DNA from: Malachius bipustulatus
Taxonomy: Eukaryota; Arthropoda; Insecta; Coleoptera; Melyridae
Assembly (NCBI GenBank): GCA_910589415.1
Contig: OU342630.1
Coordinates: forward strand, 49,446,012-49,510,011
Reading direction: 5' to 3'
DNA: 64,000 nt
The translations under genes were made by a program, and so were the position numbers. Under the pieces are notes generated by a model, which was given only the letters and a program-made list of their open reading frames with translations, did no database searches and had not been told where the DNA came from. Shown here piece after piece: positions 52,807 through 64,000 of the stretch (within the stretch, counting starts at the first letter, position 1; every line of letters starts with the position of its first letter).

Positions 52807-54599
52807 AATAACTGTTAACAACTATCTTTTCCTTCTTTGAATTCGTAATTCTGTACCGTTCATCAATAATATCACTTACTAGTAGTGCATCAAAGTACTG
52901 AGAAGTAATTAGGTTTGTACACTTGGATCTTTACTTTGAGTTAAAAATGTATGACTTGAATGAGCAAGCCCATTAAGACAAATGCAGCTTAGCTTTGTTA
53001 TCTGGGTTTGATTTCATTTACTAAAAATCCATTGTCATTATGTCGATCATTATTTGAAAAATTGATGAACCAGTTGTGGTAATCTTAATGGTTTTTAAGG
53101 TACACTTTACATGGACTATCAGCTCAAAGCTTTCTGGATTTTATCAACATCTATGGTTCTGAATAATACACGTCCGAGGACTTCGATCTCATTTACTTGC
53201 ACCTTTTATCTTTTTCCGCTCATAGAACTATCCACTGGAAAGACTAATGTTCTAGAACCTTTTCCATAACTGATGCAGTTGGGGGCTGCTTTTTAGCAAC
53301 TTAATTCGATAATTTGAAACTTTTCTGTATTTTTTTATAATTTCTGGCAACCCTTTCCGTTTTATTCACATTGAGAGGCATTCGACGCTTCTCTTTCGTT
53401 ATGAAGACGAGTATCTTTATCACTTTCAATTTGCTACAAATTGACTACTCTTTCCTTTGAGATATCTTCCAGATATGTCTGCAGTATTGTAACGTATAGG
53501 TATATACCTAAGAATTAATATCGCATGTAACAGGAATGTACATGAAAAAGTACATTCCTGCTGGATTACTAATTATTCTAGGTGCAGTCTCCAGTAAATG
53601 AATAATTCAAATAGTTGAATTTAATTATGGTTTGTCCACTGAGTGTTGTCCGTTGTCATGCCACACTGATTCTGACTAAACAATTATTTCATTTAATTCG
53701 ATTTGATTCATACACTTATTTCTAAGTCGAACCAGATGTGGTATCGCAGTTCGTGTCAGTGGCGTGTGAATTGTTATAATTATGATTAGAAATAGCATGT
53801 CACCTACCTCCTGGGTGGCGTTTAAAAGAAAGCGATACGACCTCCGTTTTCTTTTTCTGCAGTAAAAAAATATACTAGCAATTTAACCACGCAAGACCAC
53901 GTCCTAGGGAGTTTAATCGTTTCTCAGGAATTTTGTGTAATTTTTTGTAGTTCGTTGCGAGAATATACCTTGTCCTTTTTTTTCAATCGTTATAAAAACA
54001 AGGCAATAGATATTTAGGCATTCACGCAATTAATAAGTTACTCGTAGTCTATCACATCGTACAATATCACATGTAATTCTGCTAATTTCGTATTAAAAAC
54101 GTTTCAAATAACAAACCTCATTACGCTGTCACTGTGAACTGACAGTAGCCGATGAGCTGAACGACAATCTTATCGTATCAATCTATGCGTATCAAGACGC
54201 GAGTCGTACTTCCGTCTCACTCTCGCTCATCTTTTTAGAATTTCTGACAATACGTCCCAATTTAACTCGATTGACTATGCAATGCAATAGAAAGAGTAAG
54301 AAACATAACGAGATAATTTATCCTTAGTTATCACAACAGACAACACTCAGTTTACAGACTATACCTACAGTCAATCATGCAGATTTCGAATTTGGCTAAA
54401 GTTATTTCGATAACTAATTAAATATTTCTGATTAATATTCTTGTCCTAATTGCGTGAAATTGCTTATCTATTTTGGCTTAAGAGTTATTAACGATCACGA
54501 ATCGGCAATGAAACGTTTTAAAAAAACAGCTTCGCATCTCTTCTTTGACCAGTGAATGTTCTTATAACTCCCATTCATCCGGTCAGGTCAGCATTCTCT

Positions 54600-54840
54600 C
54601 CAGAAACTCCCGCAGACATACCGGGATGACTCACTGAGGCTGTTCCTTCTCAGATTTATGAATCGCCGGTCCCACGGGCGCCTTTATGATATAATTGCCG
54701 TTTTATACTCCTGGCCCAGGTAATAATGTCAGAGTAAAAAGCCTCTCTTCCGCGGCCGCTCGCCTGGTTTATAGCCGCCAGGGCCCGGAGGCCAATCTCT
54801 CATCCATGCATGGTCGCCGGAGTTAATGATCGAAGATTCG
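54600..54840. other. GC-rich, CpG-containing island
   Basis: A 240-bp patch with GCGGCCGCTCGCC, CGCCAGGGCCCGGAGGCC and CATGCATGGTCGCCGG stands out in AT-rich DNA. It also holds homeodomain-like TTTATGA and ATAATTG sites. No open frame with coding character. A conserved regulatory element is my inference. Confidence 0.3.
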
Positions 54841-57775
54841 GCTACGCTGGAGAAAATATGATTGATGAAGAAAATCTCATCGGTGCTACAAGGAAGGGTT
54901 AGGAAAATTACTTAATTTATTGCATTTGATATTGCATCATAATTATTATCTGTCGAATATTTTCATGCACTGTAAAAACATTTTTGCGCAAAAATCGCAT
55001 AAATAGTGTATTTTTATGCGCTGATTCAATTATATGAATATTTTCACCGATTTTTAAATCGGCTTTCTGTAATTTTACATAGTCTGGTGTCTGGTCATAT
55101 TAACGTAGTGGTTTACTGTGAAAAAGTGCCATAAAATGGATACAGAAATTTTGCATTTTTGCCCCTTTTTCTATGCACGGCACTGACTAGCTAATTTTAA
55201 AAATGCACGTATTTTACACTACCTGGGAATTCGAAAAAAAGTTACAGGGGCGTTTTGTAGAACAAATATTTGAAATTTTAGAGAAATAAACGTCTTTGAA
55301 TGTTAAAAGCTATAAGTTAAGTTATCTACTGCAAAAATTTCAGTTCAATTTCGTAAAAAATGTGTCTCGAAAATTTAGAAATTTAGCCATTTTCACCATT
55401 TTCCTACCCACACCACTGGCTTATTAATAGAAACAATGCAATTTTTACGCTACAACGTCCATTTAAAAACAAGTTCTTACAATCTTCTTAATTTAATTTT
55501 AAAGTTGTTTTTTCATCTTGCTTATACAGGGGTTCAAAAAATAGCAATTTTTCCTAAAATTCAAATGGCCGCTATTAGGAAACCATTCAACTGATTTTGC
55601 CCAAGTGTAATCCCAGACCACTGCTTGTGGATATATCCGACAAATATTTCAGCTTCCTAGATCGAAACTTGCGAGCGGAAATGGGGGAAAGAACCGTTTC
55701 TTTCTAATTTTGAAGGGACACTTTGTAAAAGTAACGCGACTTTATGAATTTTTTAACGAAAATCTAACGTTATTCCAAAGCTCTACAAGACTGCAAAATT
55801 TCGTTCACTAATTTGAAAGATAAAGCTACAGGAGAATATACTGGTTGGTCACTTTAACTGGCTAAGCATTGGGATGTCCTTAACCATGGGAGATACAGAG
55901 TCGGCTTAATTAAAGAAAAGTTGCACAATTTTATGTTTAATAAGAATCTGAAAAAAAATACGATATCTTCAGTCGTTGCTGAAAAATCCTGAAAAAACTG
56001 AAAAATTGAGGCCTAACTACTACCTAATCAGGGGCCCTAGGTAAATGACTTCACCCGAATGGGAAATTCCACAAGAGATACGCATAATTAAGAGCACAAT
56101 GATCCCCAGTGCCAGTAGATTTCTGCTAAATATGTAAGGGTCGAATGTCGCTGTGGACCTAGCGTCACAGCCATATTTTGGATTTTTGCGAATTTTTAAA
56201 GAATGATGAACAAACCAATGATCAAACATAAATTATTTGCTTGAGTGTACAATGATGTGTCATTAAAAGTAGTAAAACAGCACAAGAGTATATTCCTTAT
56301 CTTTAAAGAATTGTGAGTTGTTTTAAGCACTCGAAGATGAATTTAAAATACGAAATTATCTCTATTAAATCACATCTTATGCTACAAATATAATTTTTCC
56401 CAAAAACCTCTCATTTGTAATAATATAATTAATAAAATAAATAAAAATTGATTATAATAGTAATTTATTAAAGAAAATAATGTTTGTGTACCTATTTGGA
56501 ATTAAAAGTATACTCACCTGGTCAGGTAGGTGCTTATAAGTTTTACAAACTCAAGTTACCTATACGAGAATTTGGATTTCGTGGCGGTTTTAATAAAAAT
56601 AAATTTTAGGTATTAATTTTTTCATCAACATCTTCCAGTTATCAAAGGTTTCAGATCACAGGGGTGAATAATAATTAAAGCCTGCTCACTTCCGAGTTCT
56701 CTGATTTATTCTTAAAGGGCACTCGATCTGACCCCTGCTATTTTCTTCTCCATTAGGCAACTTGAAGACAGGCGCACCTTCCTACAGTTTTAACTGGAAA
56801 ATAAATTTTCAAGATGAATTCCTTACAGAAACTCTCGAGGATAAAATTAAACAAATACCCCGCAATTTATCATTGGACGTTTAGCTTTTATCTTTAAATT
56901 TCAAAAAGTTAATCGCACTTAAATGGTGAGTAGACTGCTAATAATTATTATTAGAAAATTGATTTTTGTAGTCATCATAATATAATATCAGATAATAGTA
57001 ATTGAATATAAATATAAAAGTAAGAGTATATCCTCGCTATTATTAGAAATATCCCTCTTTTCATATTCCATTCCTTCATTTTAAACTCTTATATCGAGAC
57101 ATATAGGTAGATAAATCGTGATTTTACGGACCACTTCCTCGTTTTAAAGCGATTTCTCTATTCAATATCATATAAAATCATATCAGACGAGAAAGAATCA
57201 GTAGGACGGCGTGTTAAATTTGATATCATTCTTAGATCATAATATTGCAGCCTTCAGCCTGCATTCTCTCTGGAAACGTGGAAACCTTTTCGCTTTCGAT
57301 TTGAGTTATTTGTTTTCAATCGTAATTCGTGACAGCCATAATAACTCCTAGTTATTCAGAGCATTAAACTACGTCAAGTAAATGAATAATGTTGAAAAAG
57401 CCTTACTGTCACATTGTATCAACTTTATGAAATTCCCCTGAAAATTCACCCATCAGCATAAATTGTACTTGAATATATTAGTACCTAAAAAGCTGACTTA
57501 CTATTCGTTAGAGCTCTTGAGGTTCTCCTTGTTGGAGACAAAAAGAAGTTAACGACACTTCAATGATGCTTGAGACTCCGCTTTATGGCGCACTTCCATT
57601 TTATCGTACTTTTTAGTTTCTATTTTTTATACTCTTTTATTTCTAAACATCTAACGGCTGTTAAACGCCAAATTACTTCAGTTTTGAAACAGAATTAATT
57701 TCAAATAAATTTTAGGTACACTTTTTGTGTCTAGTTTTTGTTCAAGGTAACGGAAAATATTCAAGGGGATCGAAG
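54841..57775. other. 2.9 kb without a gene
   Basis: AT-rich, no recognised element ends or coding motifs. Confidence 0.4.
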
Positions 57776-58350
57776 TATCAAAAGTCCGGCAACGCCATTA
57801 TTAGGGCCGTGGAGGACATTTTTGAATAATCCCGCGGGATAGTAGGCAATTTTTTTTTCAAATGCAATCAATAGTTTTTTGACGGGGTTAGATTTTTTCA
57901 CAAAAAGGGAGAAACTTTTTTCCATCCGATGTCGCCCTCGTCTACTACAATCAAACATCAACTTCTCAAACTATCATTTAATGGCACAGGCGTAATCAAC
58001 TGTCTTGAAGAGAAAATGTTGGTGGGAACACTGGTTATAATTAAAAAGAGCCATGGGTTGAACATGAAAAATACCCCACAGCCCGATCCAGTGCACGGGG
58101 GTTAGGGTAGCAGAACACATCAGACACTCCCTCAATATTCTTTGACTCCAAATCTTCGATGTGCTGCCGGTTATATAATCCGGTGCTCAAATTGTACACC
58201 TCCAACTATTTGACAATGAGCCAAACGTTCATAAAAAATGTCCATGACACTTGCCAACAACTCTTCTGTGATTTTCCTTTGTGTAGTCTTTTAAATTGGC
58301 TGATTTTCTCTCATACACCCGATTTTTCACATAACCCCAATGAAAATAAT

Positions 58351-58674
58351 TTAAGCATTTAAATTACATTTATGCGGCCATTTAACCACTCCTCTCCATC
58401 CAATCCACCTCTCTGGTAATGTTAGCATCCAAGTACTATAACAATGCATAATGAGCTGGCCATCATGTTGATATAAAACATCATCGAAGTGATCTCCAGC
58501 AATAGCTTTAATGGGAGGGATAATTTCTTCTTGAAGCATTCTTAAATATCTTGGAGCTGTGAGATTGTCCTAGTAAAAAAAATTGCCCTATGATTCGATT
58601 TCGGAAAATGCCAGCCCAAACATTCAGCTTCTTTTGGTAGTGAGTGTGGGAATCAGTACCGGCAATTATGACGA
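58351..58674 (-). pseudogene. transposase C-terminal half of the Tc1/mariner relic
   Basis: The minus strand across frames gives NRHNCRYWFPHSLPKE, then LNVWAGIF-like and IIGPFF-like strings. YLRMLQEEIIPPIKAIAGDH and FDDVLYQHDGQLIMH follow; the second catalytic acid sits in Q-H-D-G, normally Q-Q-D-G. Near the end, LPERWIGWRGVVKWP corresponds to the R-W-I-G-R-R-G-x-x-x-W-P-x-R-S-P-D motif, but the third catalytic acid context has decayed. The N-terminal pieces continue at 60282-60385 and 61800-61976 beyond the nested elements. Frameshifts and stops make it inactive. Confidence 0.75.
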
Positions 58675-58682
58675 TTGACATT

Positions 58683-60273
58683 CAGGGCCGGGCCTAGCAG
58701 GCGTGCAGTGCGTGCCCGCACGCAGGCGGCAAGTTCATAGGGGCGGCGGGCGAAAGCAAAAAAAAAATCATAATTCATAACAATAACAAAAAATATTAAA
58801 ATATCATGATAGAATTAATTATTGGGTAGTATAGCCAGGGAAGCGGGGGGCGCTTGCAGCATCCGGGGCAACTTTCTATAATACCTAATATTATACATAT
58901 CAGGGCTTTCCTAACCACAGAATTAATAGGGCTATATAGGCAAAGGGCGCAAGACTTTTGGGGGCGGAAGTTTTTATTGAAGTTGCGTGACTTTGAACAT
59001 TGAAAATAATTTCGCATGCTGCGCATTTCTTTGGAGCCTGACAAACAATAGTGTTAAATTTAGAAACCATACTCTACTATCTTATTTGTAATCCATCAGT
59101 CGTCACTGGCTTATTCCCGGTGTTAGCAATTCTATACGCATTTCTTATGAAAAAAAGCGCATTACTTTCAGTGGTCGATAGGCCCCAAATATCTTTGAAC
59201 GGCTCTGGCCTGTACAGACTACCCGCGGAACTCCGAACCTGATCAGGTTGTTCTATAATAAAATTAGCTAGGTACCTAGAGAGTGGTCTACAGAGTGTTT
59301 ACTTTAAGGTTGGCCAAACTACACAGGCTGATTATTCAGACTAAATTAATGAAAAAAAATTATATATACAGGGGTGTCCGGAAACACTTCATAAGAAAAG
59401 TTTCCGGCCTACAAAGTTTCAAGAATTTCATTTTAAACATTTATGAAACCATAAAAATAATTAACAGAGGATATAGTTACTAATAATGAATGGTTACTAA
59501 TAATTATTATATACAGGGTACTTACTGTAAGGTTGTTCCGTTATTATTTTTATCGTTTCATAAACTTTTAGAATGAAATTCTTGAAACTTTGAAGGCTTT
59601 AATCTTTCTTAGGAAGTGTTTCCGGACACCCCGGTATATAATTTTTTTTTCATTATTTTAGTCTGAAGAATCAGCCTGTGAAAGTTTGGCCAACCTTACA
59701 GTAAACACCCTGTATAATATTGTGCTTTTCTTGACAAATTCGTGACACATATGCATGTCTTTGTTCTTGAATTCTTGACGATATCGAACAACGAAGGCTT
59801 TGGCCATATTAAGACCAGATGGAGGCTCTTTCCTAATTTCCATTCAACTCTATATAGGTATATTGTCCGGCGGCCCTTCACTACTATGCGTGATTTAACA
59901 CGAAAATGTACCTAACAGTAGGTACCTATAAAATGCAGTTATTTCTTAGTGTGATTAACATTTTCTTACTTGTTTTTGACAAAATTTTCTCAGGGGAGAA
60001 CCCCCAAACCCCCCTCATTCCTGGGGGATACTCCGTACCCCCCAGACCCCCCGGTTAGACTCTAATGCTAACATATCTTTGGCATAACTCACTTAAAGCG
60101 CACCAGAGTTTATCTAATCTAATAAATGCATATTTCTATTATAGTGTCTAATTTTTACCTACAAGAAATTGCTCTTTGCCATCCCTTAGATAGAAATTAT
60201 TCCTTGAGAGGGGGGAAGGGGCGGCAATTTTTGTATCGGCACGCAGGCGGCAAATAGGCTAGGCCCGGCCCTG
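58683..60273. mobile_element. hAT-like element with CAGGGCCGGGCCTAG ends
   Basis: Ends CAGGGCCGGGCCTAGC (58683) and its complement (to 60273) are flanked by a perfect 8-bp duplication TTGACATT (58675-58682 and 60274-60281), the hAT signature. Subterminal GCACGCAGGCGGCAA occurs at both ends in inverted order. The element is 1591 bp, with no intact transposase recognised, and contains a foldback MITE at 59291-59712. Confidence 0.92.
59291..59712. mobile_element. foldback MITE nested in the hAT-like element
   Basis: Ends CAGAGTGTTTACT and, inverted, CAGGGTGTTTACT are flanked by TA (59289-59290 and 59713-59714). Arms pair through AAGGTTGGCCAAACT, GGGGTGTCCGGAAACACTTC and TTTCATAAATG-type sequence around a centre near 59505. 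422 bp, non-coding. Confidence 0.9.
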
Positions 60274-60281
60274 TTGACATT

Positions 60282-60385
60282 GTTATTCAGCTCCACTTTA
60301 GCTTCATCCAAGAAAATATTGGATCCTTACCAAGCCACTGCTTCATTTCTTCACAGAACTGCAATCGCGAATCAAAATCATTGAA
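60282..60385 (-). pseudogene. transposase middle piece (D-E-A region)
   Basis: Minus-strand residues NDFDSRLQFCEEMKQWLGKD, then a DEAKVELNN-like string, correspond to the region leading into the first catalytic acid of the Tc1/mariner transposase. The piece lies between the LINE fragment and the hAT-like element. It reads on into the 58351-58674 piece if the hAT-like element is removed. Confidence 0.65.
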
Positions 60386-61625
60386 CCAGTTTTATCTGGA
60401 AAGGACGATAACGGTGTCCTTTCATTATCAGACCGATTTTGAATTATCAACCTCGATGTTGAACCTGACAGATCACATCATTAGGTCGCTGGACCTCGGG
60501 CTTGCCACATCAGTGGTTCAGTTGGACTATTCAAAGGCCTTTGATACCCTTGACCATAGACTTTTATGTGCAAAACTACGGTACTTTGGCTTCGATGACA
60601 TCTCATGTGGTTTTTTTAGTCATTATCTGGAAGATCGCTTCCAGAAGGTTATTTTCGATGATACTTCTTCCTCTGATTTTGCTCCGGTTACATCTGGAGT
60701 TCCCCAAGGCTCTGTCTTGGGACCGGTCCTTTACCTGATCTATGTAGCAGATTGTCCAAGAACAATACAACATGTTAGTATCCAGTCATTTGCGGATGAC
60801 ACCCAGCTCTATTTCTCGTATGGCCCCCAGATGGTGGAGTTTGCTTCAAATCGCATGAATAGTGATATTGCATCTTTGGTAGCCTTTTCTGATGCCCACG
60901 GGCTCAGGCTAAATCCCGAAAAATGTAGCGTTATGACATTTGGTTCGAGCCCGGATGTGGAGGACTTACAGCTGATTGTTGGGAACCAGCCATTGAGGAG
61001 TGTAAGGTGTCAAAAAAATCTCGGTATAATTTTTGATTGTAGACTGCGGTTCAATGAGCAGGTCTCCATTCTGCTTAAGAAGTCTTACTTAGTTTTGAGG
61101 CAGTTGTACAGAAACAGACACTTGCTTGGCTTTCGGTTGAGAAAGGTATTATGCGAGAGTCTGGTGCTTTCTATTCTAAATTATGGTCTGGTTCTTTATT
61201 TTCCATGTCTGTACCAATCAACTAAATATCGCCTTCAAAAAGTGCAAAATGCGTGTTGCAGATTTGTATTTGGTCTCCGAAAATATGACAGAGTATCAGC
61301 TAAAATAAATGAGCTGGGATGGTTGAGAATGGAAAACCTTTTCAAATATCATATGAGCTCGTTAGTGTACAAGATCTTATATACATCGACACCTCCATAC
61401 CTCAAAGAGAAATTGTTGTTAAGAGGTGACATGCATCATCGCCTTATTAGATATACAGATACATTAATGCTACCCAAATTCCGTCTTGCTGGGTCTCAGA
61501 GATGTTTCACGTACAATGCGGTTAAAATATTTAATGCTATACCTAGCTTTATGAGAACACGTACCCTAAATTTTTTGAAAAAACATTATAAAATTTATTT
61601 ACTGGAAATTCAGCAGCGGTTGTGA
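60381..61625 (+). CDS. LINE reverse transcriptase, C-terminal 400 residues (partial)
   Basis: An uninterrupted frame ends at TGA 61623-61625. After the truncation point it reads STSMLNLTDHIIRSLD, VVQLDYSKAFDTLDHRLL, VTSGVPQGSVLGPVLYLIYV and the catalytic IQSFADDTQLYFSY near residue 137. LRLNPEKCSVMTFGS and a C-terminal region with YRLQKVQNACCRFVFG follow. F-A-D-D-T-Q-L is common in CR1, L2 and Kiri-like LINEs, so I place it there rather than with the Jockey-type copies in this window. The first 15 or so residues probably belong to the flanking relic, not the LINE. RT of intact relatives copies element RNA at a nicked target; this copy lacks ORF1, endonuclease and the RT start. Lack of stops suggests recent insertion. 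Confidence 0.85.
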   Translation: MNQFYLERTITVSFHYQTDFELSTSMLNLTDHIIRSLDLGLATSVVQLDYSKAFDTLDHRLLCAKLRYFGFDDISCGFFSHYLEDRFQKVIFDDTSSSDFAPVTSGVPQGSVLGPVLYLIYVADCPRTIQHVSIQSFADDTQLYFSYGPQMVEFASNRMNSDIASLVAFSDAHGLRLNPEKCSVMTFGSSPDVEDLQLIVGNQPLRSVRCQKNLGIIFDCRLRFNEQVSILLKKSYLVLRQLYRNRHLLGFRLRKVLCESLVLSILNYGLVLYFPCLYQSTKYRLQKVQNACCRFVFGLRKYDRVSAKINELGWLRMENLFKYHMSSLVYKILYTSTPPYLKEKLLLRGDMHHRLIRYTDTLMLPKFRLAGSQRCFTYNAVKIFNAIPSFMRTRTLNFLKKHYKIYLLEIQQRL

Positions 61626-61795
61626 AGTTATTGTTTGTTGGTTTAAGTAAATATGTTGTTAATTTCATTGGCTGGAGGTTAAGTAGAGTAGCCCAGGCTA
61701 GACTTCGCCTCCCAGTTTAATTTTGTATTGTAAAATGTAGGTACAGTACACAAACAAATAAAGGCTCTTTATTATTATTATTATTATTATTATTT
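60395..61795 (+). mobile_element. 5'-truncated CR1/L2-like LINE fragment
   Basis: Begins within the RT domain (5' end approximate) and ends with AATAAA (about 61760) and a TTA tandem tail (61769-61795). It is inserted in the Tc1/mariner relic in the opposite orientation to its transposase. Confidence 0.82.
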
Positions 61796-61799
61796 ACCA

Positions 61800-61976
61800 C
61801 TAATTCCCGTTTGCCTGAGAGACCCGCCGAGTGGAGGTATAGGGATTTTCTGTAAAATTCTGGAGCACATTCAGAGAGGTTTCTCGATCTGTGGCTGTTC
61901 TCGGCCGTCCGGATCTTCCGCGGTCTTTAAGCTTACCTATAATCCTTTTTCTTCCAGAGAGAGAGAGAGCCATTTT
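61800..61976 (-). pseudogene. transposase N-terminal piece (linker/HTH)
   Basis: Minus-strand residues GKLKDRGRSGRPRTATDRE, then LQNFTENPYTSTRRVSQANG, match the basic linker and second helix-turn-helix of Tc1/mariner-type transposases, including the G-R-P-R-T core. It ends at the LINE tail. About 40-50 residues before the 60282-60385 piece are missing. Confidence 0.7.
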
Positions 61977-62645
61977 AGTCAATTTTCTCCACCAGCGACT
62001 TACGCACCCGAGATGACAAGAAAAATTTGCAATGAATTAAAAAATTTGTCAGCGGTAGAAAATTTTGCCGGTTTTTTTAAACGACTCAGTTCAAAGGAAC
62101 GACAAGATTTAGACCAACGGAACGGCTATCTGTCTAACTAAAATGTAATTTTCTTCTTGAATTGACAACTTTAACTGTCAATTCTCTTCGAGAACTGTCA
62201 CTATTTCTTTAGAGCAATTATTTGTCTGAGCAGTTTGAAGGAAAAAATTACTCTCTATGAACTTTTAAATTGTTAAATAAATCACAGAAAAGACATTGGC
62301 AAGTGTCATGAACACTTTTTATGAACGTTTGGCTTTTCAAAAAGTTGGAGGAGAACAATTTGAGTACCGAATCAAGTAACCGGCATGTTCAACCACAACC
62401 AGTGGCACCAATATTTTCCAGTTGATTACGCCTGTGCCATTAAATGATAAGGTGAGAAGTTGATTTTTGATTTTGATTGTAGTGGACGAGAGAGACATCG
62501 TATGAAATAAAGTTTCTCCGTTTTTGTCAAAAAATAATAAACAAAGTGCAAAAAAAAACTGAGACTTATTATTATTGGAGTCTTGATGTTTTATTGGGTT
62601 TTTGTAAATTACATTTAAATTAGAAGAGAAAGTGAACTTTGTCAT

Positions 62646-64000
62646 TTAACTCTTACTAAAATAAACTTCTAAAGTAATTTTCATTCAAGTCGATTGGCGT
62701 TGATGTTAAATAAATTATTTAGTAACAAAAAATATTTAAAAAAACATTAATAATTTGGATGAATTTATTAAACATAAAGAGATCCTTATTTACGCATGAA
62801 TACCTTTTTAATCCAGCTAAGATTTTTTCAACATTTCATTTGCTTATTGTCACAACAACATTCAAACGTATAGCATCGTTTTTCTAAACAAATACCTAAT
62901 ACAATTCTATGTAAACTGATAAGCCAACTCTATACTTTAACCAATTTAGAAATTCCATGTGGCTCTTTGAGGAAACAATAACATAACAAAAGTTTTGTTC
63001 CTTGGAGTTCTTACTCCAAGCAATTAGCTGTTAATTACTACTGGGACTCCCTCTCAACGCTTTTGAGATTCTCGAGACATTGAATTTGCGAAGGGAAACC
63101 TGAAATAAATATTTGTCGGGGAAATTCGATTGGACAAATGAAACATTCCATCGATTGTATTTTTAAAATATTTATTTTAAATTAGTGGATGAATTAACTG
63201 CCCCAATTATTGCTTTTTCAAGTTGTTATTCCAGACCTTCGTTCTTTGAATTAGCTCTCAAGTTTCATAGAGTCAATACTTTTGGTGTAAGGGTGATATT
63301 GATCTCAGTTTATCTAATTTAAGAAAAACTAAAACAAAAACCACCCTGATATTAAAATATATTACTTAGATGGTTTATAAATTAATTCTTTCTTTGAAAG
63401 GTACTGTTACAAACTTTATTGCTAGTAAAACTCGTAAAACGTAGGGATTGATCATAGCAAGATTTCGTCCTTTTGTTTCTTGCATTCTTGAAACTGCAAC
63501 GATTTTTTTTCTAAAATTGTTAGTTAAATGCGAGTCACTTACAACCGGCAAACTCACTTCTTAAAAACAAGATGGCTTCAACCTCTCTAACTGCCCAAAA
63601 TTCAATGGAAAATCTACGTTTACTACTGGACTCTACCTATAAATTGATCATACTGAACTAAACATTCAGGTATTTTTATTCGTAAAAAATTGCACACCTA
63701 GTTTTAATCTCCACTTCTCTCTCTCTCTCTTCTCTCTCTCTGTGTCACCTACACAAGCATACCGTTAGGTATTAGCTTTGTCCCTTGCCTTGCACCCTTC
63801 TCTTGTCTGCACTAGAAGAGATAGGATTTAGGTCGTATTAGTGCGAACTTCGGGGGATATTTGCATGACATAGGAAGTGCAGTGTCACAGGAGTCACAGG
63901 GTATTGTAATAAGGAATGTGTATGTCAACTTAGGCTTAAGCAAACTTGTAAACTTGCCACGGGAGCTTGTACAGGACTTGAAAATAAAACTACCATGTTA
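62646..64000. other. 1.35 kb without a gene
   Basis: AT-rich up to 63700, then a CT microsatellite and single-copy-looking sequence to the window end. No gene recognised. Confidence 0.4.
63715..63741 (+). repeat. CT microsatellite
   Basis: (CT)n with one TT interruption. Confidence 0.85.

Larger units (their letters stand above)
50914..54599. other. 3.7 kb without a gene
   Basis: AT-rich. Contains a GT run (52629-52642) and an about 100-bp palindrome at 52707-52806. An 11-bp perfect hairpin CAGGAATGTAC/GTACATTCCTG lies at 53531-53560. A GC-richer patch at 52240-52330 shows no coding motif. Confidence 0.4.
57776..62645 (-). mobile_element. Tc1/mariner-superfamily relic with nested insertions
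   Basis: Inverted repeats of about 200 bp: CATTTAATGGCACAGGCGTA and flanking sequence at about 57975 (left) and the complement at about 62425-62445 (right), extending through CTACAATCAAA...GAGAAACTTT. Between them lie broken minus-strand transposase pieces, a hAT-like element (58683-60273) and a LINE fragment (60395-61795). Without these it would be about 1.9 kb. Outer ends are approximate (AAAGTCCGGC near 57780; AAGTTCAC complement near 62640). Confidence 0.7.

Noticed and set aside
53531..53560. miRNA precursor at the 11-bp perfect hairpin
   Set aside because: The stem is too short for a precursor and the flanks do not extend it.
60940..60960. B-box-like GGTTCGAGCCC
   Set aside because: It lies inside the LINE reverse-transcriptase coding frame.

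Overview
This window looks like AT-rich intergenic and intronic DNA from an arthropod nuclear genome, most likely an insect; I cannot name the order. The evidence is several Jockey/CR1-type and I/LOA-type non-LTR retrotransposons, Tc1/mariner-type and hAT-type DNA transposons, long foldback MITEs with TA target duplications, GT-AG introns and eukaryotic core-promoter motifs. There are no operons or bacterial gene signals.

Layout. 1-343 is the 3' tail of a LINE cut by the window edge. 694-1797 is a non-autonomous hAT element (8-bp duplication GTCATATT) carrying a nested PIF/Harbinger MITE at 982-1220. 2273-2911 holds a TATA+Inr promoter, three 40-bp tandem repeats and a two-exon reading frame for a 108-residue AT-hook-like protein. 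6594-8810 is a decayed Jockey-type LINE on the minus strand. 9762-11740 is a large foldback element with a second palindrome in its left arm. 11900-12071 is the clearest host coding sequence: a signal peptide plus chaoptin-like LRR N-terminal cap followed by a strong splice donor. 12785-13262 is a LOA-like reverse transcriptase relic. 14317-18390 is a CR1-like LINE split by a minus-strand RNase H-bearing LINE at 14912-15762 (6-bp duplication ACTCTT).

18763-23343 holds three short exon-like patches, a mariner relic and an RT relic. 23872-24606 is a foldback MITE. 25767-30527 is another foldback MITE interrupted by an almost intact 3.9-kb LINE (26421-30334) with ORF1 and ORF2 open. 30561-32290 and 35344-37642 are Tc1/mariner-superfamily elements with broken transposases. 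38681-40045 contains two adjacent MITEs, followed by a minisatellite at 40121-40545. 40.5-57.7 kb is mostly featureless AT-rich DNA with a few candidates: an RT relic, a hairpin, a promoter-like patch and a GC-rich island. 57776-62645 is a three-level nest: a Tc1/mariner relic holds a hAT-like element, which holds a foldback MITE, and also holds a LINE fragment with a clean 414-codon frame.

The most interesting observation is translational. In both LINEs where the ORF1/ORF2 junction survives, ORF1 ends in a canonical -1 slippery heptamer abutting its TAA stop (T TTA AAC TAA at 29485-29476 on the minus strand; A AAA AAC TAA at 14517-14526). In both, ORF2 lies exactly in the -1 frame and has no AUG before its endonuclease domain. 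This points to an ORF1-ORF2 fusion made by programmed frameshifting.
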